Assembly (NCBI RefSeq): GCF_015555905.1
Contig: NZ_JADNLK010000001.1
Coordinates: forward strand, 126,302 to 190,301
From: Clostridium sp. D43t1_170807_H7
Lineage (GTDB): Bacteria > Bacillota > Clostridia > Clostridiales > Clostridiaceae
Direction of reading: 5' to 3'
DNA length: 64,000 nucleotides
Made by a program: the position numbers and the translations under genes. How positions within the stretch are numbered: the first letter of the stretch is position 1; each line of letters begins with the position of its first letter. Shown here piece after piece: positions 8,633 through 17,369 of this stretch. A model generated the notes under the pieces. The model did no database searches. It saw nothing but the letters and a program-made list of their open reading frames with translations, and was not told the DNA's origin.

Positions 8633-9433
8633 TTAATCTACAATACAATCCTCAGTATTTTCAATTTCATTTACTTCTATTTCTTCTTTATTCTCTTCTA
8701 TAACCTCCTTATTATCAGATTCTTCCTCAGTAATTTCTATATTGTCTTTATGACTATCAACTTCTATTACTTCATCTACTTCATCTTCACTTTGTATATA
8801 GTCTTTCCAAGTAATAAAAATCTTATATAGATTTACTACATCTTGCTCATTATATAATAATATTGTTTCTATTTTTTCTTTTGGCATTCTTTCAATATAC
8901 TCTTTATCCTTTAATACTTTATGAAATGTTTTAGCCAAATTCGAACCACTAATAACCTCTCCTTCTCTATATATATCAAAAATCTTTTCTAAATTTTTAA
9001 GACCTATAGATGTATTCATATTTCTTTCATATTCCTTTTGTATATCTAAGGATTTAAACTCCTTTTCAAAATCAAAATAAATATTATATTTATTAAATAA
9101 ATATTTTATTACTGTAAAGTCATTGTTTCCGGAAAAAGTAACAATAACCTTTTTGCCCATTTTTTTCATTCTTGTAAAATATTTTTTTGCAAGTATAAGT
9201 ATTTCAACTACTTCACTCTTATTTTCTATCATATATTGAGTTACATGTATCTTTTTATCAACATTATTATATATACATGCTCCAAATACTCCTATACATT
9301 TGGGTTTTTTATAAACATAATGTTCTAAATCAAAAAATATAATTTCTTCTGGCTTACACTGCACCTCCTTACCTTCTAATATTCTTTTAAGATTATACTC
9401 TTCTACATCAACAAGATTTTCTCGAATAATCAC
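8633..9433 (-). CDS. RNase H-like (YprB-type) exonuclease-fold protein
   Basis: 266 residues starting at GTG. The core (about 25-205) is a DEDD-type ribonuclease H-like fold: the first strand has IIFFDLEHY (Asp and Glu pair), then the second acidic position in FSGNNDFTV, and the last motif YNEQDVVNL with Asp near 194. The family includes YprB of Bacillus. The last 60 residues are almost only Glu, Asp, Asn, Ile and Val, a very acidic tail that could be disordered. Target nucleic acid is unknown. Its ribosome site (GAAAGAGTGA) is weaker than most in the window. Confidence 0.72.
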   Translation of the reverse strand: MIIRENLVDVEEYNLKRILEGKEVQCKPEEIIFFDLEHYVYKKPKCIGVFGACIYNNVDKKIHVTQYMIENKSEVVEILILAKKYFTRMKKMGKKVIVTFSGNNDFTVIKYLFNKYNIYFDFEKEFKSLDIQKEYERNMNTSIGLKNLEKIFDIYREGEVISGSNLAKTFHKVLKDKEYIERMPKEKIETILLYNEQDVVNLYKIFITWKDYIQSEDEVDEVIEVDSHKDNIEITEEESDNKEVIEENKEEIEVNEIENTEDCIVD

Positions 9434-9584
9434 GCTATCACTCTTTCTTACATTATTTATCTCCTGTTTTTAGTTATTATATCTATATCTTTTTATTATA
9501 TCATGTTATTAATATAGTGAATACCTTTTATACTTCTTACTTTTTGAAATATATAGCAAACTTGTTTTTTATATGGTTCTTATA

Positions 9585-9613
9585 TTGACCAAGCTATATT
9601 TTATTGATATTAT
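9585..9613 (+). promoter_or_regulatory. Promoter of the feo operon
   Basis: TTGACC and TATTAT are separated by 17 bases and lie about 20 bases upstream of a Fur-like box. Confidence 0.65.
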
Positions 9614-9631
9614 ATATTATGTTAGATTTTC

Positions 9632-9646
9632 TGATAATGATTTTCA
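9632..9646 (+). promoter_or_regulatory. Fur box
   Basis: TGATAATGATTTTCA matches the 7-1-7 Fur consensus TGATAATNATTATCA at 14 of 15 positions. It sits between the promoter and feoA, where bound Fur-Fe2+ would block transcription when iron is plentiful. Confidence 0.8.
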
Positions 9647-9662
9647 ATTAGAGGTGATATAA

Positions 9663-9884
9663 ATGTGTATTTGTGATTTAAAGGTTGGAGAAAAAGCTAA
9701 GATATATGAAATAAACGGAAATAGTAAACTTAGTAAAAGACTTTATGCCTTAGGACTTATTGAAGGAACTGAAATAGAATTAAAAAGAATTGCTCCTTTA
9801 GGTGATCCTTTAGTAGTCAACCTAAGAGGTTTTGATTTAGCTATACGTAAAAAAGATGCTAAAAATATTATTTTAACAGCTTAA
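9663..9884 (+). CDS. feoA: FeoA ferrous iron transport accessory protein
   Basis: 73 residues forming the SH3-like FeoA fold, with the typical ending region GDPLVVNLRGFDLAIRKKDA. FeoA is a small cytosolic protein thought to act on the FeoB G-domain. AGAGGTG lies upstream of the ATG. First gene of an iron-uptake operon, 24 bases before feoB, behind a Fur-regulated promoter. Confidence 0.93.
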   Translation: MCICDLKVGEKAKIYEINGNSKLSKRLYALGLIEGTEIELKRIAPLGDPLVVNLRGFDLAIRKKDAKNIILTA

Positions 9885-9908
9885 TTATAAAAATAAGGGG
9901 ATGACAAA

Positions 9909-11666
9909 ATGAAAAATGTAGCTTTGCTTGGTAACCCCAACGTTGGAAAAACTACACTTTTTAATAGCCTAACTGGTTCTAATCAAAGAGTTGGTAATTG
10001 GGCAGGAGTAACTGTAGATAAAAAAGAAGGCTTTTTTGATGATTTTAAAATAGTAGATTTACCTGGTATATATGCTATGGATACTTTTTCAAATGAAGAA
10101 AAAATATCAAAAGAGTTCTTAGAAAATGGACAAGTTGATTTAATATTAAATATTATTGATGCTTCTAATATTGACAGAAATTTATATTTAACAATGCAAC
10201 TGAAGCAATTTAAAAAACCTATTATTTTAGCTGTAAATATGATAGATGTAGCTGAAAAAAAAGGTATAGATATCGATTATAAAAAATTAGAAAAACTTTT
10301 AAAGGTAACTGTTGTTCCTATACAAGCGTCTAAGGAACAAGGTATAGATGATGTAAAAAAAGCTTTAAAAAATATTGACAACAATAAAGTTGATAATAAT
10401 GATTATAATTTTTCAAGTGAAAAAGAAACTTATGTTTACATAGAAAACTTATTAAGTGAATGTACTAAAAAAGATAACAAAGCTACAAAAACTATAAAGG
10501 AAAAATTAGATAATATAATGCTAAATCCATGGCTTGCTTATCCTATTTTCTTTATAATTATGGCTTTAACATTCCAAATAACATTCTCTTGGATAGGACA
10601 ACCACTTTCAGACTTATTAGATTCATTATTAAATGACTCTTTAGTTCCTATAATTGAAAGTTTAATTCAAGGAACTGCACCTTGGTTCCAATCATTAATT
10701 ATAGATGGTATTATAGGTGGTGTTGGTGGAATATTAGTGTTATTACCTATAATATTATCACTTTTTGCTTGCATAACTATTTTAGAAGATAGTGGATATA
10801 TGGCAAGAGTTGCTTTTATAATGGATAAAATCATGAGAAAGATGGGCTTATCAGGAAAAGCATTTATTCCTATGATTGTTGGTTTTGGATGTTCTGTTCC
10901 TGCTATTATGACAGCAAGAACTTTAGAAAGTGAAAAGGATAGAAAACTTACTGCTTTATTAATTCCTTTAATGAGTTGTAATGCTAGATTACCTGTTTAT
11001 AGTATATTTGCAGCTGTATTTTTCCCTAATAGTATAGGGTTAGTTGTAGCTTCACTTTACTTCTTAGGTATATTATTAGCATTTATACTTGGTATAATTT
11101 TTAAACATACAATATTTAAAAATGAAGAAGAACCGCTACTTATAGAATTACCTGAATATAAATTACCATCATTAAAAAATCTTTTAAATCAATTATATGA
11201 AAAAACTAAAGGATTTTTAGTGAAAGCTGGTACATTAATTTTTGCAATGAGCATAATATTATGGTTCTTATCAAACTTTAATTTTTCTGGAATGACAGAT
11301 GTTAATGATAGTATACTAGCTTCTGTAGGTGGTTTTATCGCACCTATATTTAAGCCTCTAGGTTTTGGTAATTGGCAATCATCAGTATCATTATTAACAG
11401 GATTAATTGCTAAAGAAACTGTTGTTTCTTCAATGAGTGTAATTTTTGCTGGTGATCTACAAACAATGTTACCACTCCACTTTACTACACTATCAGCATT
11501 ATCATTCTTAGTGTTTGTTTTACTTTATACACCTTGTATTACTGTTGTTGGTACTATGAAAAAGGAATTTGGTTCAAAATTGACTTTATTCTCTGTAACT
11601 TATCAATTAGTTTTAGCTTGGATAGTTTCATTCTTAGTATTTAATATAGGTTCATTCTTTATTTAA
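9909..11666 (+). CDS. feoB: FeoB ferrous iron transporter
   Basis: 585 residues. The cytosolic G-domain comes first (GNPNVGKTTLF at 8-18, DLPG near 48, NMID near 108), then the membrane core from about residue 200 with two Gate motifs (SCNARLPVY near 356 and a second later). It is shorter than the roughly 770 residues of the E. coli protein, as usual for clostridial forms. FeoB imports Fe2+ across the cytoplasmic membrane under anaerobic conditions. It lies between feoA and a small Cys-rich gene. AAGGGGATG ribosome site. Confidence 0.95.
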   Translation: MKNVALLGNPNVGKTTLFNSLTGSNQRVGNWAGVTVDKKEGFFDDFKIVDLPGIYAMDTFSNEEKISKEFLENGQVDLILNIIDASNIDRNLYLTMQLKQFKKPIILAVNMIDVAEKKGIDIDYKKLEKLLKVTVVPIQASKEQGIDDVKKALKNIDNNKVDNNDYNFSSEKETYVYIENLLSECTKKDNKATKTIKEKLDNIMLNPWLAYPIFFIIMALTFQITFSWIGQPLSDLLDSLLNDSLVPIIESLIQGTAPWFQSLIIDGIIGGVGGILVLLPIILSLFACITILEDSGYMARVAFIMDKIMRKMGLSGKAFIPMIVGFGCSVPAIMTARTLESEKDRKLTALLIPLMSCNARLPVYSIFAAVFFPNSIGLVVASLYFLGILLAFILGIIFKHTIFKNEEEPLLIELPEYKLPSLKNLLNQLYEKTKGFLVKAGTLIFAMSIILWFLSNFNFSGMTDVNDSILASVGGFIAPIFKPLGFGNWQSSVSLLTGLIAKETVVSSMSVIFAGDLQTMLPLHFTTLSALSFLVFVLLYTPCITVVGTMKKEFGSKLTLFSVTYQLVLAWIVSFLVFNIGSFFI

Positions 11667-11712
11667 CCTAAAAAAAGGATTTGAATCTTTACTTAAAAGA
11701 AGGTGAATTTAT

Positions 11713-11844
11713 TTGGAAATTTTTATTGCAGCTTTATTAATTATAGTTGCTGGATATATAATATTTAAAAACATAAAAAAATCTTCAAAGGGTGGTTGTA
11801 ACTGCGGAAGTTGTTCATCTCACTGCTCGAAGTATAAAAAATAA
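11713..11844 (+). CDS. FeoB-associated Cys-rich membrane protein
   Basis: 43 codons starting at TTG, with AGAAGGTG 7 bases upstream. An N-terminal transmembrane helix (about residues 3-20) is followed by a short basic linker and a cysteine cluster, GGCNCGSCSSHC, with four Cys in ten residues. This is the FeoB_associated family found next to feoB in Firmicutes, probably the functional stand-in for FeoC; metal or Fe-S binding is likely but unproven. It ends just before a strong terminator, so it closes the feo operon. Confidence 0.85.
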   Translation: MEIFIAALLIIVAGYIIFKNIKKSSKGGCNCGSCSSHCSKYKK

Positions 11845-11877
11845 GAACTGCAAATTTTGCAGTTCTTATTTTTTATA
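11845..11877. terminator. Terminator of the feo operon
   Basis: AAGAACTGCAAA pairs with TTTGCAGTTCTT, then ATTTTTTAT. It also has an A-run on the other side, so it may serve the convergent permease gene too. Confidence 0.85.
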
Positions 11878-11890
11878 CTATTTATAACAA

Positions 11891-12991
11891 TTAAATTATA
11901 ACATTATTCTTCTCTAAAAGTTTTCCATAGTATATCTTAATTGTTGCTGCTGTTGGAGAGGCTAGAAGCATTCCTATAGGCCCAAAAAAGCCTCCTGCTA
12001 TTACAACTGCATATATAATCCAAAATGGTCTTACCCCAACTTTATCACCTATAAGTTTAGGATCTAAATACCATCCATCAAACATTTGTAATGAGAATAA
12101 TGTTAAAAATACAACTATTCCCTTCATAGGCGATACAAATACATTTATTAAAAAACCTATAACTTCACCTACAAATGGACCAAAATAAGGTATCATATTT
12201 GTAATTCCAACTAATATAGACAGTAATATTGTATATTCAGATCCTACTATATTTAGTAATATAAAAGCTAAAATACCTATTATCATTGAATCAATTGCCT
12301 TTATACCTATATATGTTACTATCATAGAATTATAAGTTTTAATAAATTCAATTACCTTATTACTTTTCTCTTCTTTTAAAATTAAATACATAATTCTTTT
12401 ACATTCATGTAATAATCTCTCTTTATCTATAAGAATATATATAGCTACTAATAATCCTATAATAATATTAAAAATTATTGATGATAAGCTTACTACTTTA
12501 TTTAATGAGCCTTCTATTGCGCTCATAACTATTTCTCCAGCTTTATCTATATATGTATTAACATTCATATTAATACCTATGTTATTTATAATCTTACTTA
12601 ATTGCTCTTGTTCTAAAACATCATTAACAACATCCTCCATAGAATTTATATAACTAGGTATGTCGCTTCCTATATCCTTTATATTTTCTATTAAGCCTGG
12701 TATTCCATATAATCCCCAAATAGTTATTCCTCCAATTAAAATAGCGTAAGTTAAAGCTATAGATACTCCTCTTTTTAATTTTGCTTTTACCTCAAACAAT
12801 TTCACAATTGGAGTTAAAACATAAGCAATTACTATTCCATAAATAAATGACATAGATAAGGAAATAAACTTTTTTATTATATTAATAAATATTTCAATGT
12901 TATCTATTAGCTTAAAAGCTAGCAATGCCACTACTATAGTAATTAATACAGCTGTTATTAAACCCTTATATTTATTATTTTTTAAAAACAA
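11891..12991 (-). CDS. AI-2E family (PerM/YtvI-like) membrane transporter
   Basis: 366 residues if translation starts at the TTG at 12991, which has GGTGGTGAG 6-7 bases upstream; an in-frame ATG at 13015 lacks such a site. The protein has an N-terminal pair of transmembrane helices, a soluble central region (about 90-150) and a C-terminal helix bundle with the family signature (GITNMIPYFGPFVGEVIG, then DPKLIGDKVGVRPFWI). The family includes AI-2 exporters, Na+/H+ antiporters and sporulation protein YtvI; substrate is not predictable. Single gene. Confidence 0.82.
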   Translation of the reverse strand: MFLKNNKYKGLITAVLITIVVALLAFKLIDNIEIFINIIKKFISLSMSFIYGIVIAYVLTPIVKLFEVKAKLKRGVSIALTYAILIGGITIWGLYGIPGLIENIKDIGSDIPSYINSMEDVVNDVLEQEQLSKIINNIGINMNVNTYIDKAGEIVMSAIEGSLNKVVSLSSIIFNIIIGLLVAIYILIDKERLLHECKRIMYLILKEEKSNKVIEFIKTYNSMIVTYIGIKAIDSMIIGILAFILLNIVGSEYTILLSILVGITNMIPYFGPFVGEVIGFLINVFVSPMKGIVVFLTLFSLQMFDGWYLDPKLIGDKVGVRPFWIIYAVVIAGGFFGPIGMLLASPTAATIKIYYGKLLEKNNVII

Positions 12992-13104
12992 TAATTTCTC
13001 ACCACCATTTACCATATTTTGTTATACTTATTATATCAAAAATACTGTAAATTATATATTAAGATTATCTTAAATTTCAACTAATTTTAAGATAGATAAC
13101 TAAC

Positions 13105-14796
13105 TTAAATATCTTCTACTACTTCAATACCTATTAGATCTAATGCATTCTTAATAACTTGACAAGTAGCTTCAACTAAAATTAATCTTGCTTTCATCAA
13201 TTCCTTATCTTCTAGATTTAATACTAGATGTGAATTATAAAACATATTGAAAGTATTAGCAACTTTTACTGTATATTCTGTTATTATAGAAGGCTCTAAT
13301 TTCTCTGTGGCATCATTAATTGCATTACTAAAGCTTTCAAGGGTCTTAACTAGTTTAATTTCTTCTTTAGAATTCATCTTTCCAAAATTAGGAGTTATAT
13401 CAAATTCTTCAACATTTTTTAATATAGTATTAGCTCTTGAATATACATACTGTATATATGGACCAGTTTCACCTTCAAATGAGATAATTTCATTTAAATC
13501 AAATACTATATCCTTTTCTCTTGAATTCTTTAAATAAGTAAATATTAATGCTCCTACTCCTATTTTTTTAGCCACCTCTTCTTTATTTTCTAGGCTTGAA
13601 TTCTTTTCATTTATAATTTCTAAGGATTTTTCTATAGCTCTATTTATTAAATCATCTAAAATATCAACTTCACCTTTTCTTGAGAAATAGCTTTTATCTT
13701 GAAACTTAACTAATCCAAATCTAGCATGAATACAATCCTTTACCCATTGGCACCCTAACAACTCTAAAACTTTAAATATTTTCTTAAAATATAATGTCTC
13801 TGAAGCTTCAACAACATATATACATTTATGAAAATTATAAGTATCTTTTCTATAAATAGCAGTAGCTAAATCCCTTACTGCACATTTTACTCCATAATTC
13901 GCTTCTAAAATAATACATGGTGGCATATTATATTCATTAAGCATTACAATTTGCATACCATTACTTTCAGACAATATTCTTTTTTCTTTTAACTTATCAA
14001 CTACACTATCAATTTTATCATCATAAAAAGATTCTCCTACATATGAATCAAAGCTTATATTAAATATATTATAAATACTTTCAAATTCTCTTATACTTAA
14101 ATCTCTAAATTTCTTCCATAAAGCTTTTATATTTTCATTCTTACTTCTTAATTCTTTAAAGTATGCTCTTCCCTCTTCTTCTAACCATGGATCTTTTTGT
14201 GCTTCCTCATGAAACTTAACATATACTCTTAAAAGCTCAGCTATTGCGTTTTCTTCTAACGCTTCTTCATTTCCCCATCTTTTATATGCAGATATTAATT
14301 TACCAAATTTACTTCCCCAATCCCCTAATTGATTTAATCTTTCAACCTTATATCCTTCTCTTCTAAATAACTTATAAAGAGAATTTCCTATTACAGTACT
14401 AAATAAATCTCCTAGCTGAAATGGTTTAGCTATGTTAGGTGATGAATATTCAATACATATAGTTTTGCCCTCACCTATATTAGACTCCCCATAATTATCA
14501 CCATCTGATAGTATTTTTTCTAAAGTCCTTTTTATAAATTCATTTTTATCAATAAAGAAGTTTACATATGCCCCCAAATTTTGTACTTTTTCAAATCCAT
14601 CTTGCTTTAACGTCCTCTTTAGTTTTTCAGCAATAATATTAGGATCTTTTCTAAAAATCTTAGCCAATTGAAAGCAGGGAAATGCATAATCCCCCATTTC
14701 TGTGTTTGGTGGAATTTCTATTAATTCTTCTATAGCATGTAAATCTATATCAATCTGTTCTCTTATAGCTTCAGCAACCTTCCTTTTATGATTCAT
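13105..14796 (-). CDS. argS: Arginyl-tRNA synthetase homologue with degenerate active-site motifs
   Basis: 563 residues, full length for bacterial ArgRS: N-terminal Add-1-type domain (1-110), class I catalytic core, and C-terminal anticodon-binding domain (from about 430, [14 protein letters not shown]). The ATP-binding HIGH motif, normally HxGH after SSPNIAKPF, reads QLGD at 127-130. The region usually like SDGAT.Y.TRDLA reads [14 protein letters not shown] (298-311), and the usual Gln and His after the next strand read ASETLYF (331-337). The tRNA-binding parts look intact. It may be an inactive or repurposed paralogue; if it is the only ArgRS in the genome this reading must be wrong. Leader with consensus promoter and terminator. 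Confidence 0.85.
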   Translation of the reverse strand: MNHKRKVAEAIREQIDIDLHAIEELIEIPPNTEMGDYAFPCFQLAKIFRKDPNIIAEKLKRTLKQDGFEKVQNLGAYVNFFIDKNEFIKRTLEKILSDGDNYGESNIGEGKTICIEYSSPNIAKPFQLGDLFSTVIGNSLYKLFRREGYKVERLNQLGDWGSKFGKLISAYKRWGNEEALEENAIAELLRVYVKFHEEAQKDPWLEEEGRAYFKELRSKNENIKALWKKFRDLSIREFESIYNIFNISFDSYVGESFYDDKIDSVVDKLKEKRILSESNGMQIVMLNEYNMPPCIILEANYGVKCAVRDLATAIYRKDTYNFHKCIYVVEASETLYFKKIFKVLELLGCQWVKDCIHARFGLVKFQDKSYFSRKGEVDILDDLINRAIEKSLEIINEKNSSLENKEEVAKKIGVGALIFTYLKNSREKDIVFDLNEIISFEGETGPYIQYVYSRANTILKNVEEFDITPNFGKMNSKEEIKLVKTLESFSNAINDATEKLEPSIITEYTVKVANTFNMFYNSHLVLNLEDKELMKARLILVEATCQVIKNALDLIGIEVVEDI

Positions 14797-14830
14797 AATT
14801 TCTTCTCCTATTTTTATATTTTACTTCAAT

Positions 14831-14866
14831 AATAAAAAAAACGCCTCTTTGAAACACAAAAAGACG
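14831..14866 (-). terminator. Terminator hairpin inside the argS-homologue leader
   Basis: On the minus strand CGTCTTTTT and AAAGAGGCG form a 9-bp stem (two G-T pairs) with a 7-base loop, followed by eight T. It lies between the promoter and the start codon, so it can only act as an attenuator. No T-box sequence is present. A 19-codon frame starting ATG GTA GAT overlaps the hairpin but has no clear ribosome site. Confidence 0.65.
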
Positions 14867-14915
14867 AATATATCTACCATAGCACTTAATTTTTCAATTT
14901 AGTTTTATTTAATTT

Positions 14916-14945
14916 ATTATAACTAAGAAAAATATTTTTTGTCAA
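14916..14945 (-). promoter_or_regulatory. Promoter of the argS homologue
   Basis: TTGACA and TATAAT, both perfect consensus, are separated by 18 bases on the minus strand. The predicted transcript start near 14909 leaves a leader of about 113 bases. Confidence 0.75.
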
Positions 14946-15019
14946 TAAACCTTTATTTTTATTTCATTTTTATATATCATAATAATTATATAAAGTATTA
15001 ATGATAGGAATGGTGTTAT

Positions 15020-16537
15020 ATGATTCGAGTTGGTATAATTCATATAGGTTCTAGTAAAATAAGATTAATGCTAGCAGAAGTAGAGGATGTAGGATATTTT
15101 AAAATTATAGATGAACTAAAGACTCCTTTTAAGGTTTGCTATGAATTATCTAAGAAATGTATTTTATGTAACGAAAAATTTAATTATATTCTATCTACAT
15201 TAAGAACATATAAGTCTCTTTGTGAAGCCTCTGGTACTAAAGAAATATTTACTATTACAACTAGTTTTTTTAATGATTTAAAAGATAGTGAATCTATTGT
15301 GGATATGATAAAATTAAACCTTAATTTAGATTTAAAGGTTTTATCACCTGAAGAAGAAATTAAATTTACTGCATTAAGTGTGAATAGAAGTTTAAATATA
15401 ACCAATTCTCTTATAGTTGAAATAACAGGAACATCAACTAATTTAATATCTATAAAAAATAAAGAAATTGCCAATTGGGAATTACTACCCTTTGGTGGAA
15501 TAAATTTAGCTTATACATTCAATATAGCTGATAGGATATTAAATTCAAATTTAGATGAATCCACCTCTTTCGTAAGAAGTAAATTAAATAATATATCTTG
15601 GCTAAATGATAAATTTGAATCCATAGTTATTGTAGGTGATTTTGCTAAGACAATGGTTAAAATGGATAAATTTAAAACTCATTATCCCTTAGAATTAATT
15701 AACAATTATGAATTATCTGAAATAGGAATTCATGAACTTTACAACATTATAAAATGTAAGGATTTAAAGCTTCGTCGTAAAGTTGAAGGAATTGATTTAG
15801 ATATGGTAGATAGTATATTTAGCTCTTTACTTATACTCAATGAGATAACCAAGACAGTATCGCCAGATAACATACAAGTATCTAATAATTCAATTAGGGA
15901 AGGACTTCTTTACGATTATCTTTATAAAAATTATGATGTAATAGAAAACATTTTAGATTATAGTATTTATGGTATATTAAACTCATTAAATGCTAATATT
16001 CCTCATGCACAACAAGTATACTTTTTATCATCTATTTTATTTGAAGAATTAAAACCCCTTCATAGATTAGATGATAAGTATTTAAATATATTAAAAACAG
16101 GAACTATGCTTCATGATTGTGGAATTAGTATCAATTATCAAAATCATCATAAACACTCCTTCTATATTATTTTAAATTCATTTATTAATGAACTTACACA
16201 CAAAGAGCATCTAATGAGTGCAGCTATTGCAGCTTCTCATAGATTTAATAATTATCATTTACCTTTAGCTCAATTTTCTTATCTAATCAATAAACTAGAT
16301 ATTGATATAATTAATAAAATTGGTGCATTAGTAAAAATTTCTGAAGGTTTAGATAGAAGTCTTGTTGGTGTAGTAAAAAAATTAAGAGTTTATTTTGATG
16401 ATGAAAAAGTTATTATTACTGTCTCATCACCTAGCAACTTAGATGTAGAAATACATCAAGCAATGCGTGGTAGAGAGTTTTTTAAAGAAATATATCATAG
16501 AGATTTATTTATAGAAAAAGAAAGGTGGCAAAATTAA
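15020..16537 (+). CDS. Ppx/GppA-like protein with C-terminal HD domain, ATPase motifs altered
   Basis: 505 residues laid out like exopolyphosphatase/pppGpp phosphohydrolase: two ASKHA-type lobes (about 1-300) and a C-terminal HD-type helical domain (HDCGISINYQNHHKHS near 365-380). The first phosphate loop, normally DxGSNSxR, reads HIGSSKIR (8-15), and the second, normally DIGGGSTE, reads EITGTSTN (134-141). Loss of the Asp and the Gly-rich loop suggests that polyphosphate or pppGpp hydrolysis is weak or absent. The HD residues His365-Asp366 remain. It is divergent from the argS homologue and its end is shared with the terminator before the S2P-like gene. Confidence 0.75.
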   Translation: MIRVGIIHIGSSKIRLMLAEVEDVGYFKIIDELKTPFKVCYELSKKCILCNEKFNYILSTLRTYKSLCEASGTKEIFTITTSFFNDLKDSESIVDMIKLNLNLDLKVLSPEEEIKFTALSVNRSLNITNSLIVEITGTSTNLISIKNKEIANWELLPFGGINLAYTFNIADRILNSNLDESTSFVRSKLNNISWLNDKFESIVIVGDFAKTMVKMDKFKTHYPLELINNYELSEIGIHELYNIIKCKDLKLRRKVEGIDLDMVDSIFSSLLILNEITKTVSPDNIQVSNNSIREGLLYDYLYKNYDVIENILDYSIYGILNSLNANIPHAQQVYFLSSILFEELKPLHRLDDKYLNILKTGTMLHDCGISINYQNHHKHSFYIILNSFINELTHKEHLMSAAIAASHRFNNYHLPLAQFSYLINKLDIDIINKIGALVKISEGLDRSLVGVVKKLRVYFDDEKVIITVSSPSNLDVEIHQAMRGREFFKEIYHRDLFIEKERWQN

Positions 16538-16550
16538 TTGCCACCTTTTA
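16521..16550. terminator. Bidirectional terminator overlapping both convergent genes
   Basis: AAAGGTGGCAA and TTGCCACCTTT form an 11-bp stem. The left arm encodes the last residues of the Ppx-like protein, the loop holds its TAA, and the right arm includes the stop of the S2P-like gene. Confidence 0.8.
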
Positions 16551-17198
16551 AATAATTCCAAATATTAATTTTGCGAAAGCCATAAATCCATTCAAAATAA
16601 GGTTAACTGGTATTGATAAAATAGTTCCACCGATAAATATAATTGCAATAAGTATTAAAAATTGATATTGATATATTTTATCTGAAACCTTATAAAATGT
16701 TTTTGGCCATAAATCTCTAAATATTTCAAATCCAGCTAATCCTGGTATAGGCAATAAATTAAATACAAATAAACTTACATTTACAGTTGCAATTAGTAAT
16801 ACCATATTAATTAATATGAAGTATATTGTATCTGGTAAGATATTAGATAAAAATTTATATGTACCTACATATAATATTGTTCCTAAAAGACCTACTAATA
16901 AGTTAGCTAATGGTGCTGCAATAGAAACTTTTATTGCATCTTTATATCCTCTTTTATAAGCGCTTGGATTTGTGTTTAAAGGTTTAGTCCATCCAAATCC
17001 AGCTATTAAAATCATTATAAATCCAATTAAGTCTATATGTGCAGCTGGGTTTAAAGTTAGTCTACCTTGAAATCTTGGCGTTTTATCACCTAATTTATCT
17101 GCAACTAAAGCTTTTGCATAACCTTGGGCAGTAAAAGCTATTAATATAGCTGGTATTTTCAAAATTATTACTAATAATTCCATTCTAAACGAGCTCAT
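16548..17198 (-). CDS. Site-2 protease (M50) homologue lacking the zinc-binding residues
   Basis: 216 residues from the ATG at 17198 (GGGAGG upstream; an earlier in-frame ATG at 17261 has none). It aligns well with the short S2P/M50B membrane proteases: KLGDKTPRFQGRLTLNP (35-51) and several transmembrane helices. The catalytic HExxH, which should precede KLGD, reads QGYAK (25-29), and the third zinc ligand region, normally PxLDG, reads PGLAG (152-156). So all three metal ligands and the Glu are gone. It is therefore unlikely to be a protease; a membrane scaffold role is inference. Confidence 0.8.
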   Translation of the reverse strand: MSSFRMELLVIILKIPAILIAFTAQGYAKALVADKLGDKTPRFQGRLTLNPAAHIDLIGFIMILIAGFGWTKPLNTNPSAYKRGYKDAIKVSIAAPLANLLVGLLGTILYVGTYKFLSNILPDTIYFILINMVLLIATVNVSLFVFNLLPIPGLAGFEIFRDLWPKTFYKVSDKIYQYQFLILIAIIFIGGTILSIPVNLILNGFMAFAKLIFGII

Positions 17199-17308
17199 TA
17201 TTTTATTCCTCCCTATTATTCTTTTAATTATTATATCATATATTATGGTATAAATTATCATATTAATAATAATTTAATAAACTTATATTAATAATATTGT
17301 TAAATATA

Positions 17309-17340
17309 AAAGCGATGATTTTACTCATCGCTTTTTATAT
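17309..17340. terminator. Terminator of the LCP gene
   Basis: AAAGCGATGA and TCATCGCTTT form a stem with a short loop, flanked by A- and T-runs. It faces the LCP gene and the upstream side of the S2P-like gene. Confidence 0.8.
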
Positions 17341-17369
17341 TTTTACACTTAAATAACTTATTGAATTAT

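Noticed and set aside
14797..14945. T-box before the argS homologue
   Set aside because: The leader is only about 113 bases and lacks the TGGTRCCGCG core and stem I elements.
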